From assembly GCF_901001135.1 (NCBI RefSeq), contig NC_042617.1:34991669-35055668 (forward strand): DNA of 64,000 bases. Direction: 5' to 3'. This document shows, piece after piece, positions 46,421 through 57,395 of the stretch; positions within the stretch are counted from its first letter, which is position 1, and each line of letters opens with the position of its first letter. Below the pieces are notes generated by a model, which was given only the letters and a program-made list of their open reading frames with translations, was not told where the DNA came from and made no database searches. The DNA is from Rhinatrema bivittatum (Eukaryota > Chordata > Amphibia > Gymnophiona > Rhinatrematidae). The translations under genes and the position numbers were made by a program.

Positions 46421-48083
46421 TTACTTCAAGGTGTCCTGCAAGGCTCTTCCCTCTCCTCCACCCTATTTAACATTTACCTTACACCTCTATGGATTTTAGT
46501 ATAGCTGAGTTTAAAAAAGGATTGGATAAGTTCTTGGAGGAGAAGTCCATTACCTGCTATTAAGTTCACTTAGAGAATAGCCACTGCCATTAGCAATGGT
46601 TACATGGAATGGACTTAGTTTTTGGGTACTTGCCAGGTTCTTATGGCCTGGATTGGCCACTGTTGGAAACAGGATGCTGGGCTTGATGGACCCTTGGTCT
46701 GACCCAGTATGGCATTTTCTTATGTTCTTATGTTCTCTATGCCACCTCTTAACAGAACTCAAACTTAACTTCTATCTATATGCTGATGACATCCAAATCA
46801 CAATCCCTATCCGCAACACTATATCCGATGCACTGAAGCATTGGGAAACGTGTCTTGTTCCTATTAATGCACTACTTACGAACCTTCATCTTGCTCTGAA
46901 CACAAACAAAACAGAACTACTCCTTATCTCTCCCCATTCTAAACCCCTTTCACTGCATGACCCCTCTTGTAAACCTACTTTAAACCAACCCTTTGTAAGA
47001 GACCTTGGAGTCATTCTGGATGAGCAATTAAACATGAAAAAATATGTAAGCTCCATCCTTAAAGACGGTTTCTACCAGCTAAATGTCCTAAAAAAACTCA
47101 AGCCACTGCTGCACTTACAAGACTTTCGTACAGTTATCCAATCATCCCTCCTTACTAAACTCGACTACTGTAATTCATTACTACTAGGTCTCCCGCATGC
47201 CACCATCAAACTGCTCCAAATGTTGCAGAATGCAACAGCCAGAATTATCACTAACACCTGCAAAACTGACCACATCACCCCAATTCTGAAAAGCCTTCAT
47301 TGGCTGCCAATCCCTTTCCGTATTCTCCATAAAACATTAACTACCATACACAAATCCATCTTCTCGCACAACTCTCTCTGGCTCGACTCTCCTTTTAGCC
47401 CTGTCATACAGACCCGTCCCACCAGGTCAGTTAACAAAGGAACCCTGCAAGTGCCCGCTCTAAAAATAGCACATCTCACCTCCACCAGGGATAGAGCTCT
47501 TTTTATAGCAGGCCCTATGCGATGGAACTCCATGCCCATGACGCTCCGATTAGAAGCCTGCCCAATTAAATTTAGATCTAAATTAAAGACTTGGCTTTTC
47601 CATAAAGCCTACCCTGACTAATCTAACTCCCTCTGTGAATCCCAGATCTGCCACTGTATAATATGCTTTTGTGAATTCCAGAACTGCTATTGTATAATAC
47701 ACCGTTTTTTTCCCTGTCCCCCACCCTGCATAGCATTAATTCTTGCCCCCCTTTGGAGTATGCAACTTACCTTTTGTATCTCCCCCTGCATAGCATTAAC
47801 CCTGCCCCCCCTTTGGATTATGTAACTTACCATTTGCCATTTGAACTCATTTTATCCCTCTAGATATAGTTATTTATATATATATAGTTGCTCTTCTTTT
47901 GTTGTTGAATCTATTTAACCAATGTTTACATTCCTATTTTTTCTTGCCTCTGCTTTAGTTATTCTCTTCAGTCATCTTCCCTTTACCCTGTTATAATGTA
48001 TTTTCCTCGCTTTGGTTAATATGTGAACCGACATGATGTGCCTTTCTAATGTCGGTATATAAAAATTACTAAATAAATAAATA
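46421..48083 (+). mobile_element. L2-type LINE with nested CR1 fragment
   Basis: The left part (46425-46491) encodes QGSSLSSTLFNIYLTPL. After the nested CR1 piece the RT resumes with FYLYADDIQITIPI (catalytic YADD) and continues to 47621 (KPLLHLQDFRTVIQSSLLTK, YCNSLLLGLP, WLPIPFRILHK, and RALFIAGPMRWNSMP at the C-terminus). The 3' UTR ends GTCGGTATATAAAAATTAC and then an AAATAAATAAATAAA tail. The 5' truncation is inside the RT. The 341-codon frame 46596-47621 starts inside the CR1 3' UTR and is a chimera by chance. Confidence 0.85.
46492..46735 (+). mobile_element. CR1 3' end nested in L2
   Basis: It covers the CR1 3' coding end and UTR (AAAAAAGGATTGGATAAGTTC ... CTTGGTCTGACCCAGTATGG), ending in the microsatellite-like tail TTCTTATGTTCTTATGTTC. 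The direct repeat CTCTATG lies at 46485-46491 and 46735-46741, flanking the insertion. Confidence 0.85.
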
Positions 48084-48829
48084 AAATGGAATTTAAATCG
48101 AAGCCTGACAAGCCAGAGCCTGAAGTATAGTTCTAAAATGGGAATTCTCAAGATAAGGTTTAATCTTTCTTAAGATGTTAAGTTTGAAAAATGTTTTTTG
48201 AACAACTGTTTTCATGTGAGATTTAAAAGAAAGATTATGGCTCCCAGGTTTCTGATACAGGAATAGAGAGAGTCCTTCGACTTGTGTACTACAGTCGGTA
48301 AAGGGGACAATGGCTTAATCTGATAATTTCAGGTTTTGAAACATTAAGATTTAGCTTGTTATAAATGACCAAGAAAATGCGATCGGTATATAGTCAAAGA
48401 ACTTTATTTTCACAGTTTATCAGTCCGACTCTGGCCGAGTTTCACTCTATGGATAGAGCTGCCTCAGGGGCTATGTGTGTTTTTTTTCTACACATTTTAA
48501 TATGGGTTCCTTCCTTTTAACTGTTATGACATCAAATGTGGCTGAATTATTCAGTTTGGATCTGGGAACTGGATGTGCTGCAATTACCTCCACTCTTGAG
48601 CACAAGTTCTGGCACACCAGAGACAAACACCCCGAAGCATGCTTTGCTTCTTTCTAATGCATTAAGTGAAATGAGCTGGTGCGAGAACACAGCACCACAT
48701 CTACAGTTTCTCACAAAAAAAGAGTGGAGGTAATTGCGGCACATCCAGTAGCAACATCATCACGCCCCTATGCGCTCTCTTATGGAGTGTTGCAGGGATC
48801 CATGCCATCTATCTCGGTGGTATTAAAAA
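48084..48829. other. Unclassified intron sequence
   Basis: Decayed sequence between the L2 tail and DIRS C. The part at 48530-48790 yields overlapping frames on both strands without a domain I recognise. Confidence 0.3.
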
Positions 48830-48839
48830 ATGGCGTAAT

Positions 48840-49815
48840 AAGCGTAATAAGACACAGCTACGCTTTAGATTTTGCTTGACGCCTTCGAGACCGCTTTCTC
48901 ATTTCCCCATGCTCATACAAAGAGAAGCGTCTGGCAGTGTGGGACACCCTACAGCACCTACTCAGTCTCGGAGCCATTGTACCAGTTCCTCCGGCGGAGC
49001 TTCGAACAGGCCGCTATTCCATTTATTTTGTGGTGCCCAAGAAAGAGGGCACGTTCAGGCCCATTCTCGATTTAAAGAGGGTCAGCAGGTGTCTTCGAGT
49101 TCCCCGTTTTCGCATGGAGACTCTGCGGTCGGTCATTGCATCAGTACACAAGGGAGAATTCCTAGTGTCACTGGATCTCACGGCAGCATATTTGCACATT
49201 GGAATCTGGGCCGACCATCAGAATTTCCTGAGGTTTTCCATCCTGGGGGATCAACATTCAGTTCTGCGCTCTACCTTTCAGGCTCGCAATGGCACCTAGG
49301 ACCTTTACCGAAGTCATGATTGTGGTGGCAGCAGAACTTTGGACGAAAGTCTTGTTAGTCCATCCGTATCTGGATGATTGGCTGATTCAAGCGAAGTCGG
49401 AGTTGCTTTGTCGCTCAGCAGTGGACCGAATTCTGCAACTGCTGAGGTCACTGGGTTGGATGATCAATTTGGCCAAGAGCCACCTGGTTCCCTCCCAGTC
49501 CTTGGAGTTCCTGGGAGCCCTGTTTGACACATGCATCGGCAAGGTTTTCCTCACCGAGGAGCGGATTGTCAAGCTGCAAGGGCAAGTTCGAGACTTGCTA
49601 GCCCATAGTCTCTCCAGGGTCTGGGACTACTTACGGGTCCTCGGCTCGATGGCTTCCACCTTGGAGCTAGTCCCATGGGCCTTTGCTCATATGAGACCTC
49701 TTCAGTCCGCATTGCTTTCCCGTTGGAACCCGGTGTCCGAGCAATTTCATCTTCCACTTCCTCTTATAGGATCTTGCACGTTCCATTCTCGATTGGTGGC
49801 TCCTCTCAGACAATT
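48840..49815 (+). pseudogene. DIRS C reverse transcriptase
   Basis: 48937-49299 encodes GRYSIYFVVPKKEG, RPILDLKRVSRCLRVPRFRM and SLDLTAAYLHIGI. A frameshift near 49265 moves to the frame of 49289-49800 with APRTFTEVM, the catalytic box HPYLDDWLIQAK, VPSQSLEFLGALFD and LGSMASTLELVPWAFAHMR. A second shift near 49730 leads into RNase H. Confidence 0.85.
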
Positions 49816-50936
49816 TGTGCCAGGGGATGGCCTTGGACGTTCCTGCTTGGATGGTGGTCACCACAGACGCCAGTCTCTCCGGCTGGGGAGCGCTTTGTCA
49901 GGGGAGGTTGGTGCAGGGCCAATGGTCAGTGAAGGAATCCCTGTGGTCAATCAATCATTTGGAGACCAGGGCAGTGCAGTTAGCGCTACAGATTCTTCTT
50001 CCACTACTGCAGGAAACGTCCATCAGGGTTCTGTCAGACAATGCAACAGTAGTGGCTTATATCAATCGCCAAGGAGGAACCAAGAGTCAGCCGGTGGCGA
50101 TCGAGGCTCAACTGTTAAGCCGGACGGAACAGCACCTAGTCAGCATCACAGCCTCTCACATCGCTGGGGTCGACAACGTTCAAGCCGATTTTCTCAGTCA
50201 TCACCGACTTGATTCCGGGGAGTGGGAGCTCTCCGAGGAAGCATTCCGTCTCATTTGCGACAGGTGGTCCAGACCGAGCATGGATTTGATGGCGACGTTT
50301 CAAAATGCCAAGGCCCCTCGATTCTTCAGTTGGTGCTGGGAGCGAGGGGCGAAAGGGGTGAATGCCCTGGTTCTCGCCTGGTCAAAGAACGTCCTGCTGT
50401 ATGTGTTCCCACCTTGGCCTTTGGTCGACAGGGTGCTGTGGCGCATTGAAGCTCACCCGTCAGAGGTGATCCTAGTAGCTCTGGAGTGGCTGAGATGTCC
50501 ATGGTTTGTGGATCTCATCAACCTAGCAGTGGAAGGGCCCCTGAGGTTTCGAGGGCTACCGAATCATCTGCGTCAGGGGCCCGTTTGTTTGGAAGAGGTA
50601 GATAGCTTTTGTCTTGCGGCGGCTTTTGAGAGGCAACGTCTGAAGAGCAAGGGTTATTCAGACGCGGTTGTAGCTACCCTTTTGCGTTCCAGGAAAACTT
50701 CCACCTCCTTGGCCTATGTCAGGGTGTGGGGGATTTTTGAGTCTTGGTGCGTTGAGCACAAGGTGGAGCCTACTCGAGCTTTGGTGCCTGATATCTTATC
50801 CTTCATACAGGCCGGCCTGGCTAAAGGCCTATCGTGTAGCTCTTTACGGGTGCAGGTAGCAGCCCTTGGTTGTTTCCGTGGTAAGATACGAGGTATGACC
50901 TTAGCAGCGCATCCGGATGTGGCACGTTTTCTCTGA
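49815..50936 (+). pseudogene. DIRS C RNase H, methyltransferase-like region and recombinase N-terminus
   Basis: A continuous 373-codon frame. RNase H: VVTTDASLSGWG (residues 10-22), NHLETRAVQLAL, LSDNATVVAYINRQGGTKS, ASHIAGVDNVQADFLS. The next part (residues about 155-240: SMDLMATFQNAKAPRFFSW, LYVFPPWPLVDRV, EVILVALEWL) corresponds to the Dam-like methyltransferase region known in DIRS elements. It is followed by the recombinase core-binding region (GYSDAVVATLLRSRKTSTS, LSCSSLRVQVAALGCFRGK). It is one fragment of a longer ORF broken at both ends. Confidence 0.83.
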
Positions 50937-51640
50937 GGGGCAAAACATTTGTGTCCTCCAGCCAGGAATCCTTGTCCTTTGTGGAGCCTAAACCTTGGTT
51001 CTCAAAGCTCTGTGTGCGACGCCATTTGAGCTTCTAAAGAGGGCGACACTGAAAGATCTTACATTGAAGGTGGTTTTTCTCGTGGCTATTTCCTCAGCTC
51101 ACAGGGTGTCAGAGTTTCAGGCGTTACCCTGTAGGGAGCCCTTTTTAAGAATTATGGATACGGGAGTCTCTTTGCGGACTGTTCCTTCCTTTCTCCCAAA
51201 AGTGGTTTCCTCCTTTCATTTGAATCAGTCGGTGGAACTCCCATCCTTCCCAGACTTGAACCGCTCTGATCCCCAGTCTAGAGATCTGAGGAGGCTAGAC
51301 GTGCGCCATATTCTGTTGCGTTATTTGGAGATTACAAATGGCTTCCACATGTTGGACCATCTTTTTGTACTGTGGAGTGGCCCCAAAAAAGGGCATAAGG
51401 CGTCTAGGGCTACGATTGCCTGCTGGTTGAAAGAGGCTATTGGTTCCGCGTACCTGCTTCACGGCTGGCCGCTTCCAGTCGGTCTTCAAGCACATTCTAC
51501 CCGTTTGCAAGCAGCCTTGTGGGCAGATTGTCAGAAAATTTTGACACGAGATTTGTAGGGCAGCCACTTGGAGGTCGTTGCACACCTTTGCTAGGCATTA
51601 CAGATTGGATGTCCAGGCCCCAGGATCTGGGGGGTTTGGT
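50937..51640 (+). pseudogene. DIRS C tyrosine recombinase catalytic part
   Basis: 50995-51558 encodes LKDLTLKVVFLVAISSAHR, with the first catalytic arginine, then VPSFLPKVVSSFHLNQSVEL, GPKKGHKASRATIACWLKEA and the HxxR box AHSTR. A frameshift near 51535 precedes TFARHYRLDV at about 51585-51612, which holds the catalytic tyrosine. All catalytic residues that can be identified are present, but they are split between frames, and a stop at 50936 separates this part from the N-terminal one. Confidence 0.82.
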
Positions 51641-52172
51641 GAAGGTGTGATCCAAGCGGGACTCTCAGGGTCCCACCCCACATAGAAGAGCTCTGGTACA
51701 TCCCAGGAGTCTGGACTGATCCGGGTACGTACAGGGAAAGAAAAATTGGTTCTTGCCTGCTAATTTTTGTTCTGTAGTACCATGGATCAATCCAGTGTTT
51801 GGGATAACGGAGAGTACGCTCGTTCAGTACTTCTTTATTTTCTCTGCAGACTAGTTTTCAAAGTTTCCACCGGTTCTGCTCCTACTTTGGGGTTAGTGAA
51901 CAGGATGTGTGTGTTGCAGGGTTTTTCTTTCCCTGCTCCATTGCATGGCTAAAATTCAAATTAAAGTAGTTTATTGGTTATGTTGGTTTAAAATGTTCTG
52001 CTTGAATACAGTGTAATACTGATAGACTGTAGGTGGCACCTCAGGGTATAGGGCAGAGTCAGTCAAAACTTTTCTGTCTCCATCTGCTGGAGGGGAGGCA
52101 AAACCCAGCAGTCTGGACTGATCCGTGGTACTACAAGAACGAAAATTAGCAGGTAAGAACCAATTTTCCTTT

Positions 52173-52670
52173 AGAGAGGGTACAGACTATTCGTGGTTGA
52201 CAGGAAGTTGGATAGCAGTTTAAGAACTGCATATTCTATGATACTGTCCAGAAATGGTAGTTTTAAGGCTGGTCTGTAATTCCTCTGCTCATTTGGGTCC
52301 AGGTTGAGTTTCTTTAAGGTTGGTCTGACTGTTGCTGTTTTTAAGCAGTCAGGTAAGTAACCCTTGGCTAATGATGCATTTACAGTGAGCTGGAGATGAT
52401 ACTGTAGTCCAATTTTGGCCTAGAGGAGTAGGGGTCCTCACAACATGTTGTAGATTTTAGGTTGGATAGAAGAGTGTCAGTGTCTTTGTCTTCATCTAAA
52501 AGTGGGTGAAAAGGGGCGAAGTTGTGCTAGGGTGTGAGCTAACGATAGATCTTCTATGCCAGAGTCTAGCTCTGTTCAGATGAGTGCGTTCTTTCATTGC
52601 TAGTTTATTACATTGAGCCTCTGTTTCCATGTACAAATGTGAGAAGGTGTAGGTCCTAGTAATTTATTTC
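52173..52670. other. Unclassified intron sequence
   Basis: Flanking sequence between two DIRS copies. No coding or repeat structure recognised. Confidence 0.3.
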
Positions 52671-52828
52671 TCAGAGAACAAGCAGGATGGTAGTCCTCTT
52701 ACATGGGTGACATCATCTGATGGAGCCTGCCATGGAAATCTTATGTCAAAGTTTCTAGAACTTTGACTGAGCCTCTCTGGGCATGCTCATGCGTGCAATA
52801 TATTACGCATCCATGCAGGTCCCCTCAG
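52671..52828 (+). repeat. DIRS E left inverted terminal repeat
   Basis: It matches the reverse complement of 56896-57040 over nearly its whole length, including ACATGGGTGACATCAT, TTCTAGAA and CCCCTCAG. Confidence 0.85.
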
Positions 52829-53059
52829 TTGTTTCTTTTCCACGGAGCCCTGCGTGGCAAGTAGCAGAGCCTCTCCACAAACTTTTTCAAATTGCAGTTT
52901 TTCTCTCTCTCGTGTATTTTTTGCGGGATCGCACATTCATCATGAGGTCCTCGTCTCATTTCTGCCCTTATCATCTTTAGCCAGGTTCATCTAAGTTTTT
53001 GGGTAAGTTTTCTTTTACAGTCAATCCCTGGGGCAGCAGCACTCTGTGCCCACAGGCCA

Positions 53060-54070
53060 TTGAGTGCTGCTGCCATCAATGTCAATATCATGTCCTTTTT
53101 GTTTATTGCTGACATGTCTGCATTCAATTTCAAGCGATGCCCTCAGTGCACGAGAACCATGTCTATCACAGACCCCCTTGATAGATGTGTCCTCTGCCTG
53201 GGAACTCCCATCTGCATGGGAGTATTGTACGATGTCCAGGGTTGCAGCAAGTGCACCCAGATTACCCATAAAGGATGTAAGATCCAGCTTAACAAGATGG
53301 AGTGATTCTTTGGGTTGGCTAAGACCGGTCCACTGATATTGGCATAGAGGGACCTCAGAGCCACACCAATGGACACCAAGCCAGCAACATTGGCTGGGCC
53401 ATCAGTTCCGTCAATACTGACAGCTGCCAGAGATACTGGAGACAGGCTATCGTCTGCCTCCCCTAGGTCAAAGACATCTGTACCAAAAAAGGACCAATCC
53501 AAGCATCGAGGGAAGCTGAAGAAGTATCAGCATTGGTCCCTGTCAATGCATGGTGCCGGGCACAGGGATGCACCAGTGCCTGCTGCAATGCCTCTGAAGC
53601 ATCCCCGTAGTGAGGAGTATCAGTCCTCCATCAAAACCCAGGATTTGCCCCGGTCTCCACCAGTATCTGTGCCTACCACCGATCCTCCTCTGTTCCAGTG
53701 AGGATCTGGTCACACCTCCTTGGGACCTGGTTGGTCTTGGCATTGGTGGTGTTGGAGGAGGAGTTGGAGAGGTGTGTGCGGATGGCTGTGGAGAAGACTG
53801 TTGTAAGGCCTTAGCATCGGGACACCAACAGCACTGAGGCTGGCATTGTCCCTCCTTGAGCCACTGTTGGAATCTCTGCATGCGCTCATCGGCATGTTAC
53901 CGACCCAGCCCATGTCAGTACCCGGGGCGGCATCTGTGGCGTCTCTGACTGGTTCGATGTCTGTCCATGGTTCCTCGGAGGAGGAAGCTCCCCCCATGAA
54001 AGGGATGGCATCAGGGCCTGAGCTCCCATGCCCAGCTGAGTCAGTGGCAATGTTCCCTCGATGTCAAGAG
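53060..54070 (+). pseudogene. DIRS E gag, broken
   Basis: 53060-53305 encodes CPQCTRTMSITDPLDRCVLC, a double CxxC zinc-binding pattern found in this lineage's gag. It is followed by Ser/Pro-rich sequence in shifted frames to about 54070. No long intact frame remains. Confidence 0.6.
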
Positions 54071-54071
54071 T

Positions 54072-54640
54072 GTGTACACTCACGTCGAGATATTCCCTGG
54101 TCACAGTAAGTATCTCCGATTCGTGGTGGATAAACAGCACTTCCAGTACTGTGTTCTATCTTTTGGGCTAACATCGGCCTCACGTGTCCTCACAAAATGC
54201 TTAGCCATTGCGGCAGTGCACCTTTGTAGCCTTGGAGTCCATTTTCCCCTATCTTGTCAATTGGCTGGTCAAGTGCACCTCTTGGGCAGGGGTCTTGGAG
54301 TCCATGCGCTCAACCATCTGGGTGCTGGAGTCTGGGTGCTGGAGTCACTAGGGTTCTGGGTGCTGGAGTCACTAGGGTTCGTCATCAACTACCCCAAATA
54401 CCATCTGGGTGCTGGAGTCTGGGTGCTGGAGTCACTAGGGTTCTGGGTGCTGGAGTCACTAGGGTTCGTCATCAACTACCCCAAATACCATCTTAGCCAT
54501 TCACCCCAATTGGATTTCACTGGAGCCCTGCTAGACACGGCTCAGGCCAAGGCCTTCCTGCCAAGGCAACAGGCCATCACATCAGAGATTAAACGAGTCA
54601 GCAGGTTTCGGTGTGGCATATGTTGAGACTGTTGGACCCC
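54072..54640 (+). pseudogene. DIRS E reverse transcriptase with tandem expansion
   Basis: The frame 54072-54626 encodes YTHVEIFPGHSKYLRFVVD, YCVLSFGLTSASRVLTKCLA, and after the expansion NYPKYHLSHSPQLDFTGALL. The segment that should hold the YLDD catalytic box is replaced by repeats of GVWVLESLGFWVLESLGF (54316-54489). Two copies of an 87-bp unit are present, each containing 24-bp subrepeats. The frame stays open because 87 and 24 are multiples of three. Confidence 0.8.
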
Positions 54641-54779
54641 ATGGCCACATCAGTCCATGTTACTCCCTTGGCATGTTTGCACATGCAAAAGGTCCAATGG
54701 GCCTTGAGGTTGCAGTAGCGACAAGCTACTCAGGACCTCCAGAATCACATCCAAGTTACTCTGTTTCTCCTGGACTCTG

Positions 54780-55370
54780 GTGGTGAGAAATTTCAAATCT
54801 GGAAAGGGGGGTATCCTTTCAAAGTCCTCCCATCCAAATTGTCCTTACCAAAGATGCATCCACCCTGGGCAGGGAGCTCATGTAGATGGACTCGGCACCC
54901 AGGGCTTATGGTCCACCCAGAAACATCTCTATCAAATCAATTTCCTGGAGCTCCAGGCGATCAGATATGCACTGTGGGCTTTCAGAGATCAGTTGTCCAA
55001 CAAAATTGTTCTGATACAGACCAGCAACCAAGTGGCAATGTGGTATGTTGTCAAGCCGGGAGGTACAGGCTCGTACCTCCTGTATCAGGAAGCGGTCCAG
55101 ATCTGGTTGTGTGCTCTTTCCCACAGGATGGTGCTCAGGGCCATGTACCTGCCAGAACAGAGAATGTAATAGTGGACAGATTGAATCGTGCCTTCAGGCC
55201 CCATGATTAGTCTCTGGACCAAGGGGTTGTGAATCGGATCTTCCACCTTTGGGGAAGAAGCCGGATGTGGATCTCTTCACAGTGCCTTGGAACAGGAAGG
55301 TCTCTCAGTTCTACTCTCTATACAGGACACGCAGTAAACCAGTCTTGATACCTTTGCCTGTCATTGAAGT
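54780..55370 (+). pseudogene. DIRS E RNase H and methyltransferase-like region
   Basis: INFLELQAIRYALWAFRDQL and QTSNQVAMWYV (the usual Asp changed) mark RNase H at 54945-55060. KPDVDLFTVPWNRKVSQFY at about 55255 and TMILIAPHWLKQIWFPLL at about 55420-55480 mark the following region, conserved between DIRS copies. Confidence 0.72.
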
Positions 55371-55479
55371 GAGGGTATCCTGTATGTGTATCCTCTTGAA
55401 GCTTCACAAGGACAGAGGGACTATGATTCTTATAGCCCCTCATTGGCTAAAACAGATTTGGTTTCCACTCCTCAGGGAG

Positions 55480-56510
55480 ATGTCCATCCAGAAACCGATC
55501 AAACTGGGGACCCTCGGATTTCATCACCTAGGATTGAGGCAGGTTGCGCCATCCCAGCCTCCAGGCCCTGTAGCTCACAGCCTGGATGTTGAGAGGTTGC
55601 TATTGCAACCACTCGATCTCTTGGAAGAGATTTCCAGAAAGCCTTCCACTAGAAAGTCCTACGGACTGAAGTGGAGGAAGTGTTCTGTGTGGTTTGAGCA
55701 GAAGACCTTAGATCCTTTCTCCAGCCCCCACAGACAAAACTGTTTGACTACCCTCTACACCTATCAAAAGCTGGTTTGAAGACCAACTCTGTTAGAGTTC
55801 ATCTAAGTGCTATTGGCACATATGACCATGGTGTAGATAGTGCAGCCTATAGTTGTATGTTTCATGCAGGGGCCTGCTTCAGTTGAAGCCTCCCCTAAGG
55901 CCTTCTGCTGTGTCTTGGGACCTCAACATAGTGTTAGCTCAGCTAACGAAAGTTCCCTTTGAGCTGCTGCGCTTCTTAAACGTGAAAAACCTGACCTGGA
56001 AGATCATATTTTTGTGGCAGTCACTTCAAGCAGGGTCAGAGAGCTCCAGTTCTTAGTGACTTATCCATCTTACACTAAGTTTTTTCATGATAGGGTGGTC
56101 TTGGGTACGCACCCTAAGTTCCTGCCTAAGGTGGTGTTGGACTTCTGTCTTAACCAGTCCATCATTCAGCCAGTGTTCTTCCCAAGGCCCCATCTGCACC
56201 AAGGTGAACAAGCCCTGCACAGTTTGGATTGCAAAAAGAGCCTTAGCCTTCTATCTGGAGCGGACAGAAGCCCATAGACAGTCCACCCAACTTTTTGTTT
56301 CTTTTGATAGGAATGCTGTTGCCAAGTGTACACTTCCTAATTGGCTTGCAGACTGCATCTCCTTATGTTATACCTGCATATTGGGGGTCATGTCAAGGCT
56401 CGCTCTGATCAAGCCATGGCAACGTCTGTGGCCCTTTTGCGATCTGCAGAGCTGCGACATGGAGTTCTCGGCACATATCCACATCAAATTATTGTTTGGA
56501 TGGTGATGGC
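55480..56510 (+). pseudogene. DIRS E tyrosine recombinase, broken
   Basis: PSTRKSYGLKWRKCSVWFEQ at about 55645 is the N-terminal core-binding part. VAVTSSRVRELQFL at about 56015 holds the first arginine motif, and THPKFLPKVVLDFCLNQSII at about 56112 the conserved middle. ALAFYLERTEAHRQSTQLFV at about 56235 is near the C-terminal part. The final HxxR and Tyr motifs are not clearly readable. Several stops interrupt it. Confidence 0.72.
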
Positions 56511-56700
56511 CGACATCAGGTTTGGCCATTCATCCTTCGGAGCTTGTTTGAGGTGTAAAACCCAACTCTGTTCCCGCCTAGGGCCCATTGTTTTTGTTCA
56601 GGCTGCTCCCCCCCAGCAAAACAGGTTATTGTTGTGCCCTTGGCACTTGTTTGGTGTTTTGTTTAGTCCCCTTTTATGTTGGTGGCAACCTGTAGCTAGG

Positions 56701-57058
56701 GTTTCACCCATATGTGAGGACTGCCATCCTGCTTGTCCTCAGAGAAAGCAGAGTTGCTTACCTGTAACAGGTGTTCTCCGAGGACAGCAGGATGTCGGTC
56801 CTCATGAAACCTGCCTGCCACCCCACAGAGTTGGGTTTCCACTACTTGGGTTTTCTCCGTTGTTATTTTATTCTTTTGAATTCTATGATAAAAGACTGAG
56901 GGGACTCTGCTTGGATGCATGGTATATTGCATGTGGTTCAGTCAGAATTCTAGAAAGTTTGACGTAAGTTTCCATTCTGGGCTTCATCCAATGATGTCAC
57001 CCATGTGTGAGGACTGACGTCCTGCTGTCCTTGGAGAACACCCGTTACAGGTAAGCAG
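56701..57058. repeat. DIRS E internal complementary region and right terminal repeat
   Basis: 56701-56748 is complementary to the left terminus, and 56750-56805 (GAGTTGCTTACCTGTAACAG...) is complementary to the right terminus at 57010-57058 (CTGTTACAGGTAAGCA-like). 56896-57058 is the right inverted repeat. Confidence 0.82.
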
Positions 57059-57109
57059 TTCTGCCATACCTCTGAATCACTCCCTAATGACACCATACCT
57101 AGCGAACAA

Positions 57110-57395
57110 ATCCAAGAAAATATTTTTTTCACTCAACACACAGTTAAGCTCTGGAATTGATTGCTGGAGGATGTGGTAAATGCAGTTAGTGTAGCTGGAT
57201 TTAAAAAAAAAGATTTTGGACAAAATCCTGCAGGAAAAGTCTATAAAATCATTATTAACCAGGTATATATGGAGAAAGCCACTGCATGTAATCTATCTAC
57301 TATTTGTGATTCTTCCAGGTACATGTGACCTGGATTGGCCACTGTTGTAAAAGGGATGCTGGGCTTTATGACCCAGTATGGCGATTCTTATGCTA
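57110..57395 (+). mobile_element. CR1-type LINE 3' end fragment
   Basis: CACAGTTAAGCTCTGGAATTG through GGCCACTGTTGTAAAAGGG to GACCCAGTATGGCGATTCTTATG. Confidence 0.74.

Larger units (their letters stand above)
48830..52172 (+). mobile_element. DIRS retrotransposon C, 5' truncated
   Basis: It starts inside the RT region (SVIRHSYALDFA) and lacks the left terminal repeat and gag. RT, RNase H, methyltransferase-like region and tyrosine recombinase follow, then the internal complementary region (about 51700-51800) and the right terminal repeat (52019-52172). It belongs to the same lineage as A, B and D. Several frameshifts make it inactive, but the catalytic motifs are better kept than in A. Confidence 0.87.
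52671..57058 (+). mobile_element. DIRS retrotransposon E, second lineage, complete ends
   Basis: The left terminal repeat (52671-52828), broken gag, RT, RNase H, recombinase, internal complementary region (56701-56805) and right terminal repeat (56896-57058) are all present. The terminal sequence (GAGAACAAGCAGGATGGTAG, CATGGGTGACATCATC) is unrelated to that of A, B, C and D, and the proteins differ clearly, so it is a separate DIRS lineage. Many stops and a tandem expansion in the RT show it is dead. Confidence 0.85.

Noticed and set aside
46596..47621. 341-codon frame as a novel gene
   Set aside because: The first part is CR1 3' UTR and the rest is L2 RT. It is a chimera produced by nested insertion.
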